In this document: positions 15,010 through 22,934 of the stretch, piece after piece
How positions within the stretch are numbered: position 1 is the stretch's first letter
Layout: the number at the start of each line of letters is the position of its first letter
Assembly: GCA_031398975.1 (NCBI GenBank)
Contig: JANNOI010000053.1
Span: 1-45,444, forward strand
Length of the DNA stretch: 45,444 bases
DNA from: JAKFWI01 sp031398975
Lineage (GTDB): Bacteria; Pseudomonadota; Alphaproteobacteria; Caulobacterales; Aquidulcibacteraceae
Direction: 5' to 3'
The notes under the pieces: generated by a model
Databases searched by the model: none
Told to the model about the DNA's origin: nothing
Seen by the model: only the letters and a program-made list of their open reading frames with translations
Program-made: the position numbers and the translations under genes

Positions 15010-15101
15010 AAGTGGCGAAGGGCGTTTTGTCATCAAGTCCGTTGACAAATGGCGCATGCGGGCTCGCGCCTCGCTGGGGAAAAGCAAGGGATTGCCATTT
15101 G

Positions 15102-16316
15102 ATGCGGCTGCTGCACCTTTTTTGCTTGGCGCTCTTGCTCTCCGCCTGCGGACACCGGCCCGCTGCGCCCCCCACCCCTGCGCCGGTTCTGCTGATCTCC
15201 ATCGACGGGTTCCGCCCCGATTATCTCGACCGCGGGCTGACGCCGGCGCTGTCGGCCCTGGCGCGCGGGGGCGCAACGGGCGCGATGCGCCCGGCCTTCC
15301 CCTCCCTCACTTTCCCGAACCATTACACGCTCGTCACCGGGCTCCACCCCGATCAGCACGGGATTGTGGGCAATGTCATGCAGGACCCCGCCATGCCGGG
15401 GGTCACGTTCACGCTGGGCGATCGGACGGCGGTGACGGACCGGCGCTGGTGGGACGGGGCGACGCCGCTCTGGGTCAGCGCCGAGCGGGCGGGCCTGCGC
15501 ACCGCGACGATGTTTTGGCCGGGCTCAGAAGCGGCGATCCAGGGGGTGCGGCCGAGCGATTGGAAAGTGTTCGACCAGGCCATGCCCTCGGCGGCCCGGG
15601 TGGACCAGGTGCTGGTCTGGATGGCCCGGCCCCCGCAGGAGCGGCCCGGTTTCGCCACCCTCTATTTCGACCTCGTCGACACCGCCGGCCATCGCGGCGG
15701 CCCGGACGGGGCGGAGGTGAACGCGGCCCTTTCGGAGGTGGATCGGGCGATCGCCCGGCTGGTGGAGGGGCTCAACGCGCAGGGGCTCGCCGGCAAGGTC
15801 AATCTGGTGATCGTATCCGATCACGGCATGGCCGCGGTCTCGCCCGAGCGCGTGATCGTGCTGGATGGGGTGGTGGACCCGACCCTGGCCGCGCCGGTGA
15901 CGCTGGGGGCGCTGGCGGGCGTCAATCCCGCGCCGGGCAGGGTAGCGGAGGCCGAAGCCAAGCTGCTGGGCAAGCATGCGCACATGGAATGTTGGCGAAA
16001 GGGCGAGATTCCGGCGCGGCTGCGCTACGGCGCCCATCGGCGCGTCCCCGCGATCGCATGCCTAGCCGAGCCAGGCTGGGTGATCGCCTCCGCCGCCCGG
16101 CCCTACCGCGCCACGGGCGGCGCCCATGGCTATGATTCCGCCGCCCCGGACATGGCCGCGGTCTTCATCGCCAACGGCCCGGCCTTCGCGCCGGGGACGA
16201 CGCTTGGGGCGTTCGACGCGGTCGACGTCTATCCGCTGCTGGCGAAGCTCGTGGGCGTTGCGCCGGAGGCGCATGCGGGGTCCCTGGGCGCCACCGCGCC
16301 GGCGCTCCTGCCCTGA
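15102..16316 (+). CDS. NPP-family nucleotide pyrophosphatase/phosphodiesterase lipoprotein
   Basis: The 404-residue product belongs to the alkaline-phosphatase-like ecto-nucleotide pyrophosphatase/phosphodiesterase family. ATG 15102 gives a lipoprotein signal (LFCLALLLSAC, Cys at about residue 16), so I expect it to be membrane-anchored in the periplasm. Two-metal site signatures are present: LLISIDGFRPDYL (first Asp), FPSLTFPNHYTLVTG (the Thr nucleophile in the SLTFPN context), DLVDTAGHRGGP (Asp and His), VSDHGM (Asp-His) and GGAHGYD (His). The frame is open to a GTG at 15012 inside the repeat flank, but the signal peptide fixes the start at 15102. Substrate is unknown; phosphodiester or pyrophosphate bonds of nucleotides are typical. 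Confidence 0.88.
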   Translation: MRLLHLFCLALLLSACGHRPAAPPTPAPVLLISIDGFRPDYLDRGLTPALSALARGGATGAMRPAFPSLTFPNHYTLVTGLHPDQHGIVGNVMQDPAMPGVTFTLGDRTAVTDRRWWDGATPLWVSAERAGLRTATMFWPGSEAAIQGVRPSDWKVFDQAMPSAARVDQVLVWMARPPQERPGFATLYFDLVDTAGHRGGPDGAEVNAALSEVDRAIARLVEGLNAQGLAGKVNLVIVSDHGMAAVSPERVIVLDGVVDPTLAAPVTLGALAGVNPAPGRVAEAEAKLLGKHAHMECWRKGEIPARLRYGAHRRVPAIACLAEPGWVIASAARPYRATGGAHGYDSAAPDMAAVFIANGPAFAPGTTLGAFDAVDVYPLLAKLVGVAPEAHAGSLGATAPALLP

Positions 16317-16418
16317 AGCCAAAGCGCAGCCCGCTTACAGCGGCTTAATCGGACGCGCCTTGTTTCCGCCATTGCTCCAGCCCACTTCACCGATGATCGG
16401 CGGTTCCGGGGTTTGCCC

Positions 16419-17870
16419 ATGCGTGCGTTGAAAAGCTTGTCTTTCCTGGCGGTGGTCGGGGCGATGGCCTGCTCCAACCCCTCCGCGGGCCAAGCCGATC
16501 CGCCCCCCCTTCCCGCCACCGCCGCCGCACCGCCCGCCCCGGCGGTGGAGCGCGTGCTGCCGGAGAGCCAGAAGGACGTCCAGCTCTCGCTCGCCCCGGT
16601 CGCCAAATCAGCCTCGCAAGCGGTGGTGAACGTCTACGCCAAGCGGGTGGTGATCGAGCGGGCGCCGATGTTCGCCGATCCCTTTTTCCGCCGCTTCGGC
16701 GAGGGCCTGGGCGCGCCGCGCGAGCGCATCCAGCAATCGCTGGGCTCGGGCGTCATCGTGCGCCGCGACGGGGTGATCGTCACCAACAACCATGTCGTGG
16801 AGGGCGCCGACGCGCTGAAAGTGGTGCTAAGCGACCGCCGCGAGTTCGACGCCAAGCTGATCCTCGCGGACCCGCGCACCGATCTGGCCGTGCTGCGCAT
16901 CGATGGCGGCGCCGGTCTGCCGACTTTGGCCTTCGCCGACACCCGCTCGGCGGCGGTCGGCGATCTGGTGCTCGCTATCGGCAATCCGTTCGGCCTAAAC
17001 CAGACGGTCACCAGCGGGATAATCTCCGCGCTCGCCCGCACCGAGGTGGGCATCAACGATTTCTCCTTCTTCGTGCAGACGGACGCAGCCATCAATCGCG
17101 GCAATTCCGGCGGCGCGCTGGTGGACATGAACGGCGACCTCGTCGGTATCAACACCGCCATCTTCTCGCAGACGGGGGAGTCCAACGGCATCGGCTTCGC
17201 GATCCCGGCCGAGATGGTGCGCCGGGTGGTGGAGAGCGCGGTGGCCGGGGGCAAGATCGTGCGCCCCTGGCTCGGGGTGAAGGGCCAGGCCGTCACCCAG
17301 GAGCTCGCCCGCTCTATGGGCCTCGGCGCGCCCAAGGGGGTCCTGATATCAAGTCTCTATGAGGGCGGCCCGGCGGACCGTGCGGGGCTGAAAACCGGCG
17401 ATATCGTGCTGAACGTCAATGGCGTTGAGGTGTTCGACGAGGCGAGCCTGCGGTACCAGGCGGCCACCCAGCGGCCCGGCTCCTCCATCAAGCTCGATAT
17501 CTCCCGCAATGGCGAGCGGCGCACCCTGACCGCCCGCGCCGACGCGCCGCCCCGCACGCCCGCCCCCGAGCTGAAGCAGCTTACCGGGCGCATTCCGCTG
17601 GATGGCACGCAGGTCGTCACGCTCTCCCCCGCGGAGGCCGAGGATAGCGGGCTCGATCCGTTCGCCTCCGGCGTCTACATCAAAGCCGTGGCGCGCGGGG
17701 GGGCGGCCGCGCGGCTCGGCCTGCGCCCGGGCGACGTGATCCGGGAGGTGAACGGCGCGCCCGTGCGCACCACCGCTGAACTCGAGCGCGCGCTGAAGGC
17801 GGCGAGCGGGCAATGGAATATCGGCGTGGAGCGCAACGGCGAACGCGCGGAACTCAAAGTCCGGCTATAG
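16419..17870 (+). CDS. HtrA/DegP-type serine endoprotease with two PDZ domains
   Basis: This is a periplasmic quality-control protease of the Do/Deg family, 483 residues. The N-terminus has a hydrophobic signal with Cys18 in VVGAMACSN, possibly a lipobox of non-ideal form. The trypsin-like domain carries His125 (TNNHVV), Asp155 (RTDLAVLR) and Ser230 (NRGNSGGAL). PDZ1 spans about 285-375 (RPWLGVKGQ, GPADRAGLKTGDIV) and PDZ2 about 385-483 (RGGAAARLGLRPGDVI). A Pro/Ala-rich linker (25-45) follows the signal. An HtrA gene soon after rplQ and before rarA is a common alphaproteobacterial arrangement. An alternative TTG lies two codons upstream. Confidence 0.93.
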   Translation: MRALKSLSFLAVVGAMACSNPSAGQADPPPLPATAAAPPAPAVERVLPESQKDVQLSLAPVAKSASQAVVNVYAKRVVIERAPMFADPFFRRFGEGLGAPRERIQQSLGSGVIVRRDGVIVTNNHVVEGADALKVVLSDRREFDAKLILADPRTDLAVLRIDGGAGLPTLAFADTRSAAVGDLVLAIGNPFGLNQTVTSGIISALARTEVGINDFSFFVQTDAAINRGNSGGALVDMNGDLVGINTAIFSQTGESNGIGFAIPAEMVRRVVESAVAGGKIVRPWLGVKGQAVTQELARSMGLGAPKGVLISSLYEGGPADRAGLKTGDIVLNVNGVEVFDEASLRYQAATQRPGSSIKLDISRNGERRTLTARADAPPRTPAPELKQLTGRIPLDGTQVVTLSPAEAEDSGLDPFASGVYIKAVARGGAAARLGLRPGDVIREVNGAPVRTTAELERALKAASGQWNIGVERNGERAELKVRL

Positions 17871-17873
17871 CGC

Positions 17874-18284
17874 TCAGGAGGGACTTGGCCCCCCGATGGA
17901 CCAGGCGACGCCGAAGGGGTCGGCGAGTTCGCCGTAGCGGTCGCCCCAGAATTGGTCCTGCAGGGGTTGCGTGGCCGTAGCGCCCGCCGCCAGCGCGCGC
18001 GCCCAGGCGGCGTCGGGGTCGGCGGTCTGCAGGTGGAGGGTGAAGCCGGCGGGCGCAGGCGCAGCGGCGCCGCGCCATTCCGGAAAATCATCGCTGAGCA
18101 TCAGCGCCCCGCCATTGATCCGCACGAAGGCGTGCACCAGGCGCACCCCGTCCTCCGCCGGCTGGCGGTACACCTCCTGCGCCCCGAAAGCCTCCGCATA
18201 AAACGCCAAGGCGGCCTTTGCCTTGCCCCCGCGAATAATCACATAAGGGGTCAAGCCTGCGGAGGGGCCTTTGATCTCGCTCAT
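17874..18284 (-). CDS. VOC (glyoxalase/PhnB-like) family protein
   Basis: The 136-residue product has the single-domain PhnB-like VOC fold: LTPYVIIRGGKAKAALAFYAEAFGA at the start (in parts), a central LMLSDDFPEW and the ending GDRYGELADPFGVAWSI, which is the typical second-half signature. Such proteins are often annotated as 3-demethylubiquinone methyltransferase-like, but no activity can be assigned. AAGGAGAA lies immediately upstream of the ATG (complement of 18282-18284). It is convergent with htrA (3-nt gap) and divergent from rarA (26-nt gap). Confidence 0.85.
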   Translation of the reverse strand: MSEIKGPSAGLTPYVIIRGGKAKAALAFYAEAFGAQEVYRQPAEDGVRLVHAFVRINGGALMLSDDFPEWRGAAAPAPAGFTLHLQTADPDAAWARALAAGATATQPLQDQFWGDRYGELADPFGVAWSIGGPSPS

Positions 18285-18310
18285 CCGGTTCTCCTTGCGA
18301 ACGCCAATCC

Positions 18311-19612
18311 ATGTCTGACCTGTTCGAGGCCGCCGGGCTCTCCGACGCCGCGCCGCGCCCGCTGGCGGACCGGCTGCGCCCCGCCACGCTCGCCGAAATC
18401 GTGGGGCAGGAGCATCTGCTGGGCCCCGCCGGCCCGATCGGGCGAATGATCGCCGCCAGGCGCCTCGGCTCGATGATCCTGTGGGGGCCGCCGGGCGTGG
18501 GCAAGACCACGATCGCACGCCTCCTCGCGCGCGAGACCGCGCTCGCCTTCCAGCAGATCTCGGCGGTGTTCTCCGGCGTGGCGGACCTGCGCAAGGCGTT
18601 CGAGGCAGCCCAAGCGCGCCGGCGCGAGGGCCAAGGCACCTTGCTGTTCGTGGACGAGATCCACCGCTTTAACCGCGCCCAGCAGGACGGCTTCCTGCCT
18701 TACGTCGAACAGGGCGTGGTGACGCTGGTAGGCGCGACCACGGAAAACCCCTCCTTCGAGCTCAACGGGGCGTTGCTCTCGCGCGCGCAGGTGTTCGTGC
18801 TGAACCGCCTCGACGCCGACGCGATGGACCAGATCCTGGCGCGGGCCGAGGCGCTCTGCGAGGCCCCCTTGCCGCTGGACGCAGAGGCGCGCGCCGCCCT
18901 GATCGCGCTGGCGGACGGGGACGGGCGCTACCTGCTGACCCTGGCCGAAGCGGTGTTCGCGCTCCCGCGCGGGGAGAGGCTCAACGCGGCGGGGCTCGAA
19001 GCCCTCCTGCAAAAGCGCGCCCCGGCGTACGACAAGGACCGCGAGGAGCATTACAACCTCATCTCCGCCCTGCACAAATCCATCCGCGGCTCCGATCCGG
19101 ATGCAGCGCTCTATTGGCTGGCGCGCATGCTGGGGGGCGGCGAGGACCCGCTCTTTATCGCCCGCCGCCTCGTCCGCGCCGCGGCGGAGGATATCGGGCT
19201 TGCCGATCCCACCGCGCTCCTGATCGCCGACGCCGCCAAGGAGGCGGTGCGCTTCCTGGGCGTGCCGGAGGCGGAATTGCATCTTGCGCAGGCGGTTCTG
19301 CATCTGGCGACGGCGCCGAAATCCAATTCCGCCTATGTCGCGTGGAAGGCGGCCAAAAAAGCCGCGGCCGCCAGCGGGGCGCTGGCCCCGCCCCGCCACA
19401 TCCTTAACGCGCCCACTGCCCTGATGCGCGAACTCGGCTATAGCGAGGGTTATACCTACGATCACGATGCGCCGGACGGCTTCTCCGGGCAATCCTATTT
19501 CCCGGACACCATGACGCGCCGCATTTTCTATACGCCCACCGACCGCGGCCGCGAGGGCGCCATCCGCGAGAGGCTCGCTTTCTGGGCGGCGCGGCGCGAG
19601 GAAAAGCCATGA
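18311..19612 (+). CDS. rarA: Replication-associated recombination protein A (RarA/MgsA)
   Basis: RarA is an AAA+ ATPase related to clamp-loader subunits and acts at stalled replication forks. The 433-residue product has LADRLRPATLAEIVGQEHLL at the start, Walker A GPPGVGKTT (residues 59-67), Walker B LLFVDEIHRF (about 113-122), and sensor-1 region VGATTENPSFE. The C-terminal tetramerisation part contains AALHKSIRGSDPDAALYWLARML (in parts). Its stop overlaps the next gene by 4 nt (ATGA). Only 26 nt separate it from the divergent VOC gene. Confidence 0.95.
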   Translation: MSDLFEAAGLSDAAPRPLADRLRPATLAEIVGQEHLLGPAGPIGRMIAARRLGSMILWGPPGVGKTTIARLLARETALAFQQISAVFSGVADLRKAFEAAQARRREGQGTLLFVDEIHRFNRAQQDGFLPYVEQGVVTLVGATTENPSFELNGALLSRAQVFVLNRLDADAMDQILARAEALCEAPLPLDAEARAALIALADGDGRYLLTLAEAVFALPRGERLNAAGLEALLQKRAPAYDKDREEHYNLISALHKSIRGSDPDAALYWLARMLGGGEDPLFIARRLVRAAAEDIGLADPTALLIADAAKEAVRFLGVPEAELHLAQAVLHLATAPKSNSAYVAWKAAKKAAAASGALAPPRHILNAPTALMRELGYSEGYTYDHDAPDGFSGQSYFPDTMTRRIFYTPTDRGREGAIRERLAFWAARREEKP

Positions 19613-20442
19613 CGGGGCGCGGGTCGGGCCCCCGACGCAACGTGCTGAGCCCCGTCCCGCCCGCGGCGCGCGCGGCGGCGCCCGCCGTGCAGGCCCCGCG
19701 CGTCAGCGAGGCCGATATCGCGTTCGTCCGGTCGCTGGTGATCCACGAGGACGCCCACGTGCTCGGGTTCGACAAGCCCGCGGGGCTCTCCGTGCAGGGC
19801 GGCTCTGGGGTGGAGCGGAGCCTCGACGCGCTGCTCGACGTGTTCGCCAAGCCCAATGGCAAACGCCCCAAGCTCGTCCACCGCCTCGACCGTGAGACCA
19901 GCGGGGTGATGGTGGTGGCGCGCACCCAGCCGGCCGCGGCCTCGCTTTCGGCCTCCTTCGCGGGGCGCGCGGCGATCAAGACCTATCTGGCGATCGTGTG
20001 CGGCGGCGCGCCCGAGCCCGAGCAGGCGGTGATCGGCATTCCGCTCAAAAAGATGGCGCGCAACAAGATCGACATGGTCCGCCCCGCCCGCGAGGGTGAA
20101 AGCGGGGCCCAGGCGGCGCGCACCCGCTACCGCACGCTGGACGCCAACGCCCACGCCGCCCTCGTCGCGCTGATGCCCGAGACCGGGCGCATGCACCAAT
20201 TGCGCGCGCACTTGGCCTTCATCGATCGCCCGATCGCGGGGGACGGCAAATATGGCGGGCTGTTCGCGCTGAACGGGGTGGCGATCCCGACTTTGCTTCT
20301 GCACGCGATGTCCTTGGCCTTGCCCCATCCCGATGGCGGGCGCCTCGCGCTGCAGCGGCCCCCGCCGCTGGCGTTCCTGGAGGTCGCCGCCCGGCTCGGC
20401 CTCGATCCGGGCGCGGCGCTCCTCAAACTGGCCAAGGGCTGA
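19609..20442 (+). CDS. RluA-family pseudouridine synthase without S4 domain
   Basis: This protein isomerises uridines in rRNA or tRNA. The 277-residue product carries the catalytic motif HRLDRETSG (residues 91-99, Asp94), the upstream LGFDKPAGLSVQGG, and the family motif GRMHQLRAHLAFIDRPIAGDGKYG (in parts). There is no S4 RNA-binding domain. Instead the first 33 residues are Pro/Ala/Arg-rich. It overlaps rarA by 4 nt and precedes a second synthase that has the S4 domain. The target site cannot be deduced. Confidence 0.9.
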   Translation: MTGRGSGPRRNVLSPVPPAARAAAPAVQAPRVSEADIAFVRSLVIHEDAHVLGFDKPAGLSVQGGSGVERSLDALLDVFAKPNGKRPKLVHRLDRETSGVMVVARTQPAAASLSASFAGRAAIKTYLAIVCGGAPEPEQAVIGIPLKKMARNKIDMVRPAREGESGAQAARTRYRTLDANAHAALVALMPETGRMHQLRAHLAFIDRPIAGDGKYGGLFALNGVAIPTLLLHAMSLALPHPDGGRLALQRPPPLAFLEVAARLGLDPGAALLKLAKG

Positions 20443-20453
20443 GCGCGGCGATC

Positions 20454-21440
20454 TTGAACCCGATCTATTCCATCGCGATCACCCCGGAAGATGGGGATGT
20501 GCGGCTGGACCGCTGGTTCCGCCGCCGGTTTCCCGAGCTCTCGCAGGGGCAGATCGAAAAGCTGATCCGCACCGGCCAGGTGCGGGTGGACGGGGCGCGC
20601 GCGAAGGCCTCCGACCGGGTGGGGCCCGGCCAGATAATCCGTGTGCCGCCCATTCCCGCGCCTGCGCCGCGGGCGGCGAAGTCTCAGCTCTCCGCCGAGG
20701 ATGAGGCGTTCGTGAAAAGCCTCGTGCTCTACCGCGACGCGGATGTGATCGCGCTCAACAAGCCCCCGGGCCTGGCCGTGCAGGGCGGCTCCAAGATGAG
20801 CCGCCATCTAGACGCATTGCTCGAGGGGCTTAAATTCGAGGCCGACGAGAAGCCCAAACTTGTGCACCGGCTGGACCGCGACACCTCCGGGGTGCTGATG
20901 CTCGCGCGCCATCCCGCCGCCGCCGCCGCGATGGCGGGGGCGTTCAAGAAGCGGACGACGCGCAAAATCTATTGGGCGGTGGTGCTGGGCGCGCCGCGCC
21001 CGCCCGCCGGCGAAATCCGGGGCTGGCTGAAAAAGGCCGCCGGGCCGATCGACGGGGACCGCGAAATGGTGCGCCGCGCCGTGCACGGAGAACCAGACTC
21101 GCTGTTCGCCATCACCGATTACTGCGTCCTGTCCGAAGCCGGCCAGCGCGCGGCCTGGATGGCGCTGAAGCCGCTCACTGGGCGGACCCATCAATTGCGC
21201 TTCCATATGGCCGAGATCGGCCACGCCATTCTGGGCGATCCCAAATATCGCGGCGAGCGCGAGGCGCCGGGCGGGCTTTCGCCGTTCTTGCACCTGCACG
21301 CGCGCGCCATCGAGATGCCCCATCCCGGCAAGGCCACCCTGCGCGTGATCGCCCCTTTGCCCACGCACATGCGCGCAACCTTCGATCAATTGGGCTTCGA
21401 CGAGCGCGACGCCAAGGATCCGTTCAAGGCGTTCGAATGA
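20454..21440 (+). CDS. RluC-like pseudouridine synthase with S4 domain
   Basis: The 328-residue product has an N-terminal S4 domain (VRLDRWFRRRFPELSQGQIEK, about residues 16-66) and the RluA-type catalytic domain with HRLDRDTSG (138-146, Asp141) and GRTHQLRFHMAEIGHAILGDPKY (in parts). RluC-type enzymes modify 23S U955, U2504 and U2580 in E. coli; the target here is inferred. The start is a TTG at 20454, with no strong ribosome binding site. The next in-frame candidate is a GTG at residue 16. It overlaps the HAD gene by 4 nt. Confidence 0.9.
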   Translation: MNPIYSIAITPEDGDVRLDRWFRRRFPELSQGQIEKLIRTGQVRVDGARAKASDRVGPGQIIRVPPIPAPAPRAAKSQLSAEDEAFVKSLVLYRDADVIALNKPPGLAVQGGSKMSRHLDALLEGLKFEADEKPKLVHRLDRDTSGVLMLARHPAAAAAMAGAFKKRTTRKIYWAVVLGAPRPPAGEIRGWLKKAAGPIDGDREMVRRAVHGEPDSLFAITDYCVLSEAGQRAAWMALKPLTGRTHQLRFHMAEIGHAILGDPKYRGEREAPGGLSPFLHLHARAIEMPHPGKATLRVIAPLPTHMRATFDQLGFDERDAKDPFKAFE

Positions 21441-22117
21441 CAAGCAAACTCGCCGTGTTTGATTTGGACGGCACCTTGCTGGACAGCCGCGCCGCGATCG
21501 GGGAGGCGATGGCGCGCGCGTTCGCCGCCTTGGGGCTGCCCTCGCCCCCTTACGAGGAAACACGCAAGATCGTGGGGCTTTCGCTGGCGCCCGCGCTCGC
21601 GCGGCTTGCGCCGGAGCTTCCGCCCGCGCGCTATGGCGCGCTCGCGCAGGCCTACCGGGACGCTTTCGTCAGCATGCGGAAGGAAAAGCCGTACGCGGAG
21701 GCCGAAAGCCTCTATCCCGGAGCCGCCGGCCTGGTGCGTGGGCTGAAGGAGGCGGGCTGGATCCTGGGCGTGGCCACCGGCAAAGCGCGCCGCGGCGTCG
21801 ACGCCTTCTTCGACGGCCATGCGCTGCGGGACTATTTCGACTGCGCCTTCTGCGCCGACGACGGTCCCGGCAAGCCCGACCCGCACATGCTCCGCTGCAA
21901 CATGGAAGCCGCCGGGATTGCTGCGCGCGACACGATGATGATCGGCGATACGAGCTTTGACATGGCGATGGCGCGCGCGGCGGGGGCCTATGCGCAAGGG
22001 GTGAGTTGGGGCTTTCACACCGTGCGCGAGATCGAGGAGGCCGGGGCGCACCACATCGCCGATGACTTTGCAGCGCTGACGCGCCAGCTTTCCGCCTTCG
22101 CCGCCTCCGATGTCTGA
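21437..22117 (+). CDS. HAD-superfamily hydrolase (phosphoglycolate phosphatase-like)
   Basis: The 226-residue product is a class-I-cap HAD phosphatase. Motif I is FDLDGTLLDS (nucleophile Asp9, acid/base Asp11), motif II is the Thr in VATGK, and motifs III/IV are GKPDPHML and MIGDTSFDM. It resembles Gph/PGMB-type enzymes, and a better Gph candidate lies at 36458. The ATG overlaps the preceding synthase by 4 nt, and its own end overlaps the ATP12 gene by 8 nt. This synthase-HAD-ATP12 order is familiar from other alphaproteobacteria. The substrate is not deducible. Confidence 0.88.
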   Translation: MTSKLAVFDLDGTLLDSRAAIGEAMARAFAALGLPSPPYEETRKIVGLSLAPALARLAPELPPARYGALAQAYRDAFVSMRKEKPYAEAESLYPGAAGLVRGLKEAGWILGVATGKARRGVDAFFDGHALRDYFDCAFCADDGPGKPDPHMLRCNMEAAGIAARDTMMIGDTSFDMAMARAAGAYAQGVSWGFHTVREIEEAGAHHIADDFAALTRQLSAFAASDV

Positions 22118-22832
22118 CCGGAGCCCTTCGCGCCGCTTTTACGGGGAGGCGCGGGCAGGTGCCGAGGCGGGCGGGTTCGCGGTGCTGCTCGATACGCGTC
22201 CGGTGCGCACGCCGGGCAAGGCGTTGCTCCGTGTACCGACGATGGCGCTGGCCGAAGCGCTGGCGGCGGAGTGGGGCGCCCAGGGCGAGACCATCCTCCC
22301 ACAGACGATGCCGCTGACGCGGCTGGCCAACGTGGTCCTCGACCACACGCCCAAAGCGCGCGAAGCGCTCATCGCCCATGTCGTCAAGTTCGCAGAGACC
22401 GACCTGCTGAGCCATCGCGCCGAAAGCCCGCAGACTTTGGTTCGTCGCCAGGCGGCGCTTTGGGATCCGCTGCTGGACTGGGCGGGGCAGGCGCTGGCGG
22501 TCAAGCTGATGGCGGCGGCAGGCGTCGTCGCGCTGAACCAGCCGCAAGCGGCCCTCGATGCGGTGCGCGCATTGCTTTCAGGCCTGGACGATTTCGCCCT
22601 GACGGGGGCGGCCCACGCCGCGGGCCTCTCCGGCTCCGCCGTTATCGCGCTGGCGCTGCAATGCGGGCGCCTGACGGGGCAAGACGCGTTCGAGGCGGCG
22701 TGTCTGGACGAGCTGTTCCAACTCGAGACCTGGGGCGAAGACCGGGAGGCGCGCGCGCGCCTTGATCGCGCCTGTGAAGAGTATAAAGCGCTGGCGGCCT
22801 GGTTTGGCGCGCTGGAGCCTATTCCGATTTGA
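22110..22832 (+). CDS. ATP12-family F1-ATPase assembly chaperone
   Basis: ATP12 proteins chaperone the alpha subunit during F1-ATP synthase assembly; they are found in mitochondria and alphaproteobacteria. The 240-residue product shows RRFYGEARAGAEAGGFAVLLDTRPVRTPGK (in parts, residues 8-37), LAAEWGAQGETILPQTMPLTRLAN (about 50-73) and the conserved acidic ELFQLETWGED near residue 205-215. It overlaps the HAD gene by 8 nt. A hairpin overlaps its stop codon. The ATP synthase genes themselves are not in this window. Confidence 0.92.
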   Translation: MSDRSPSRRFYGEARAGAEAGGFAVLLDTRPVRTPGKALLRVPTMALAEALAAEWGAQGETILPQTMPLTRLANVVLDHTPKAREALIAHVVKFAETDLLSHRAESPQTLVRRQAALWDPLLDWAGQALAVKLMAAAGVVALNQPQAALDAVRALLSGLDDFALTGAAHAAGLSGSAVIALALQCGRLTGQDAFEAACLDELFQLETWGEDREARARLDRACEEYKALAAWFGALEPIPI

Positions 22833-22864
22833 TAGAATCGGATCGGGGCCCCAGGTGTTTTTTT
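22823..22864 (+). terminator. Terminator-like hairpin and T tract after the ATP12 gene
   Basis: TCCGATT (22823-22829) pairs with AATCGGA (22836-22842) around a 6-nt loop that contains the stop codon. A GGGGCCCC palindrome and a run of seven T (22858-22864) follow. The T tract is about 15 nt from the 7-bp stem, so this is not a textbook intrinsic terminator. It does mark the boundary before pccB. Confidence 0.5.
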
Positions 22865-22934
22865 GGTCGCATTTTCTAAGATGAACCGGCGCCCCCTTCA
22901 TCGGAAAATGCTTTAGAGGAAACGGCGGGCTGAC

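Noticed and set aside
15042..15070. TTGACA at 15042 as promoter of the phosphodiesterase gene
   Set aside because: A perfect -35 hexamer, but no acceptable -10 sequence at 16-18 bp spacing.
18288..18302. GTTC-N7-GAAC before rarA as an SOS (LexA) box
   Set aside because: The alphaproteobacterial LexA site I know is a direct repeat, GTTC-N7-GTTC. This one is inverted and overlaps the ribosome binding site of the VOC gene.
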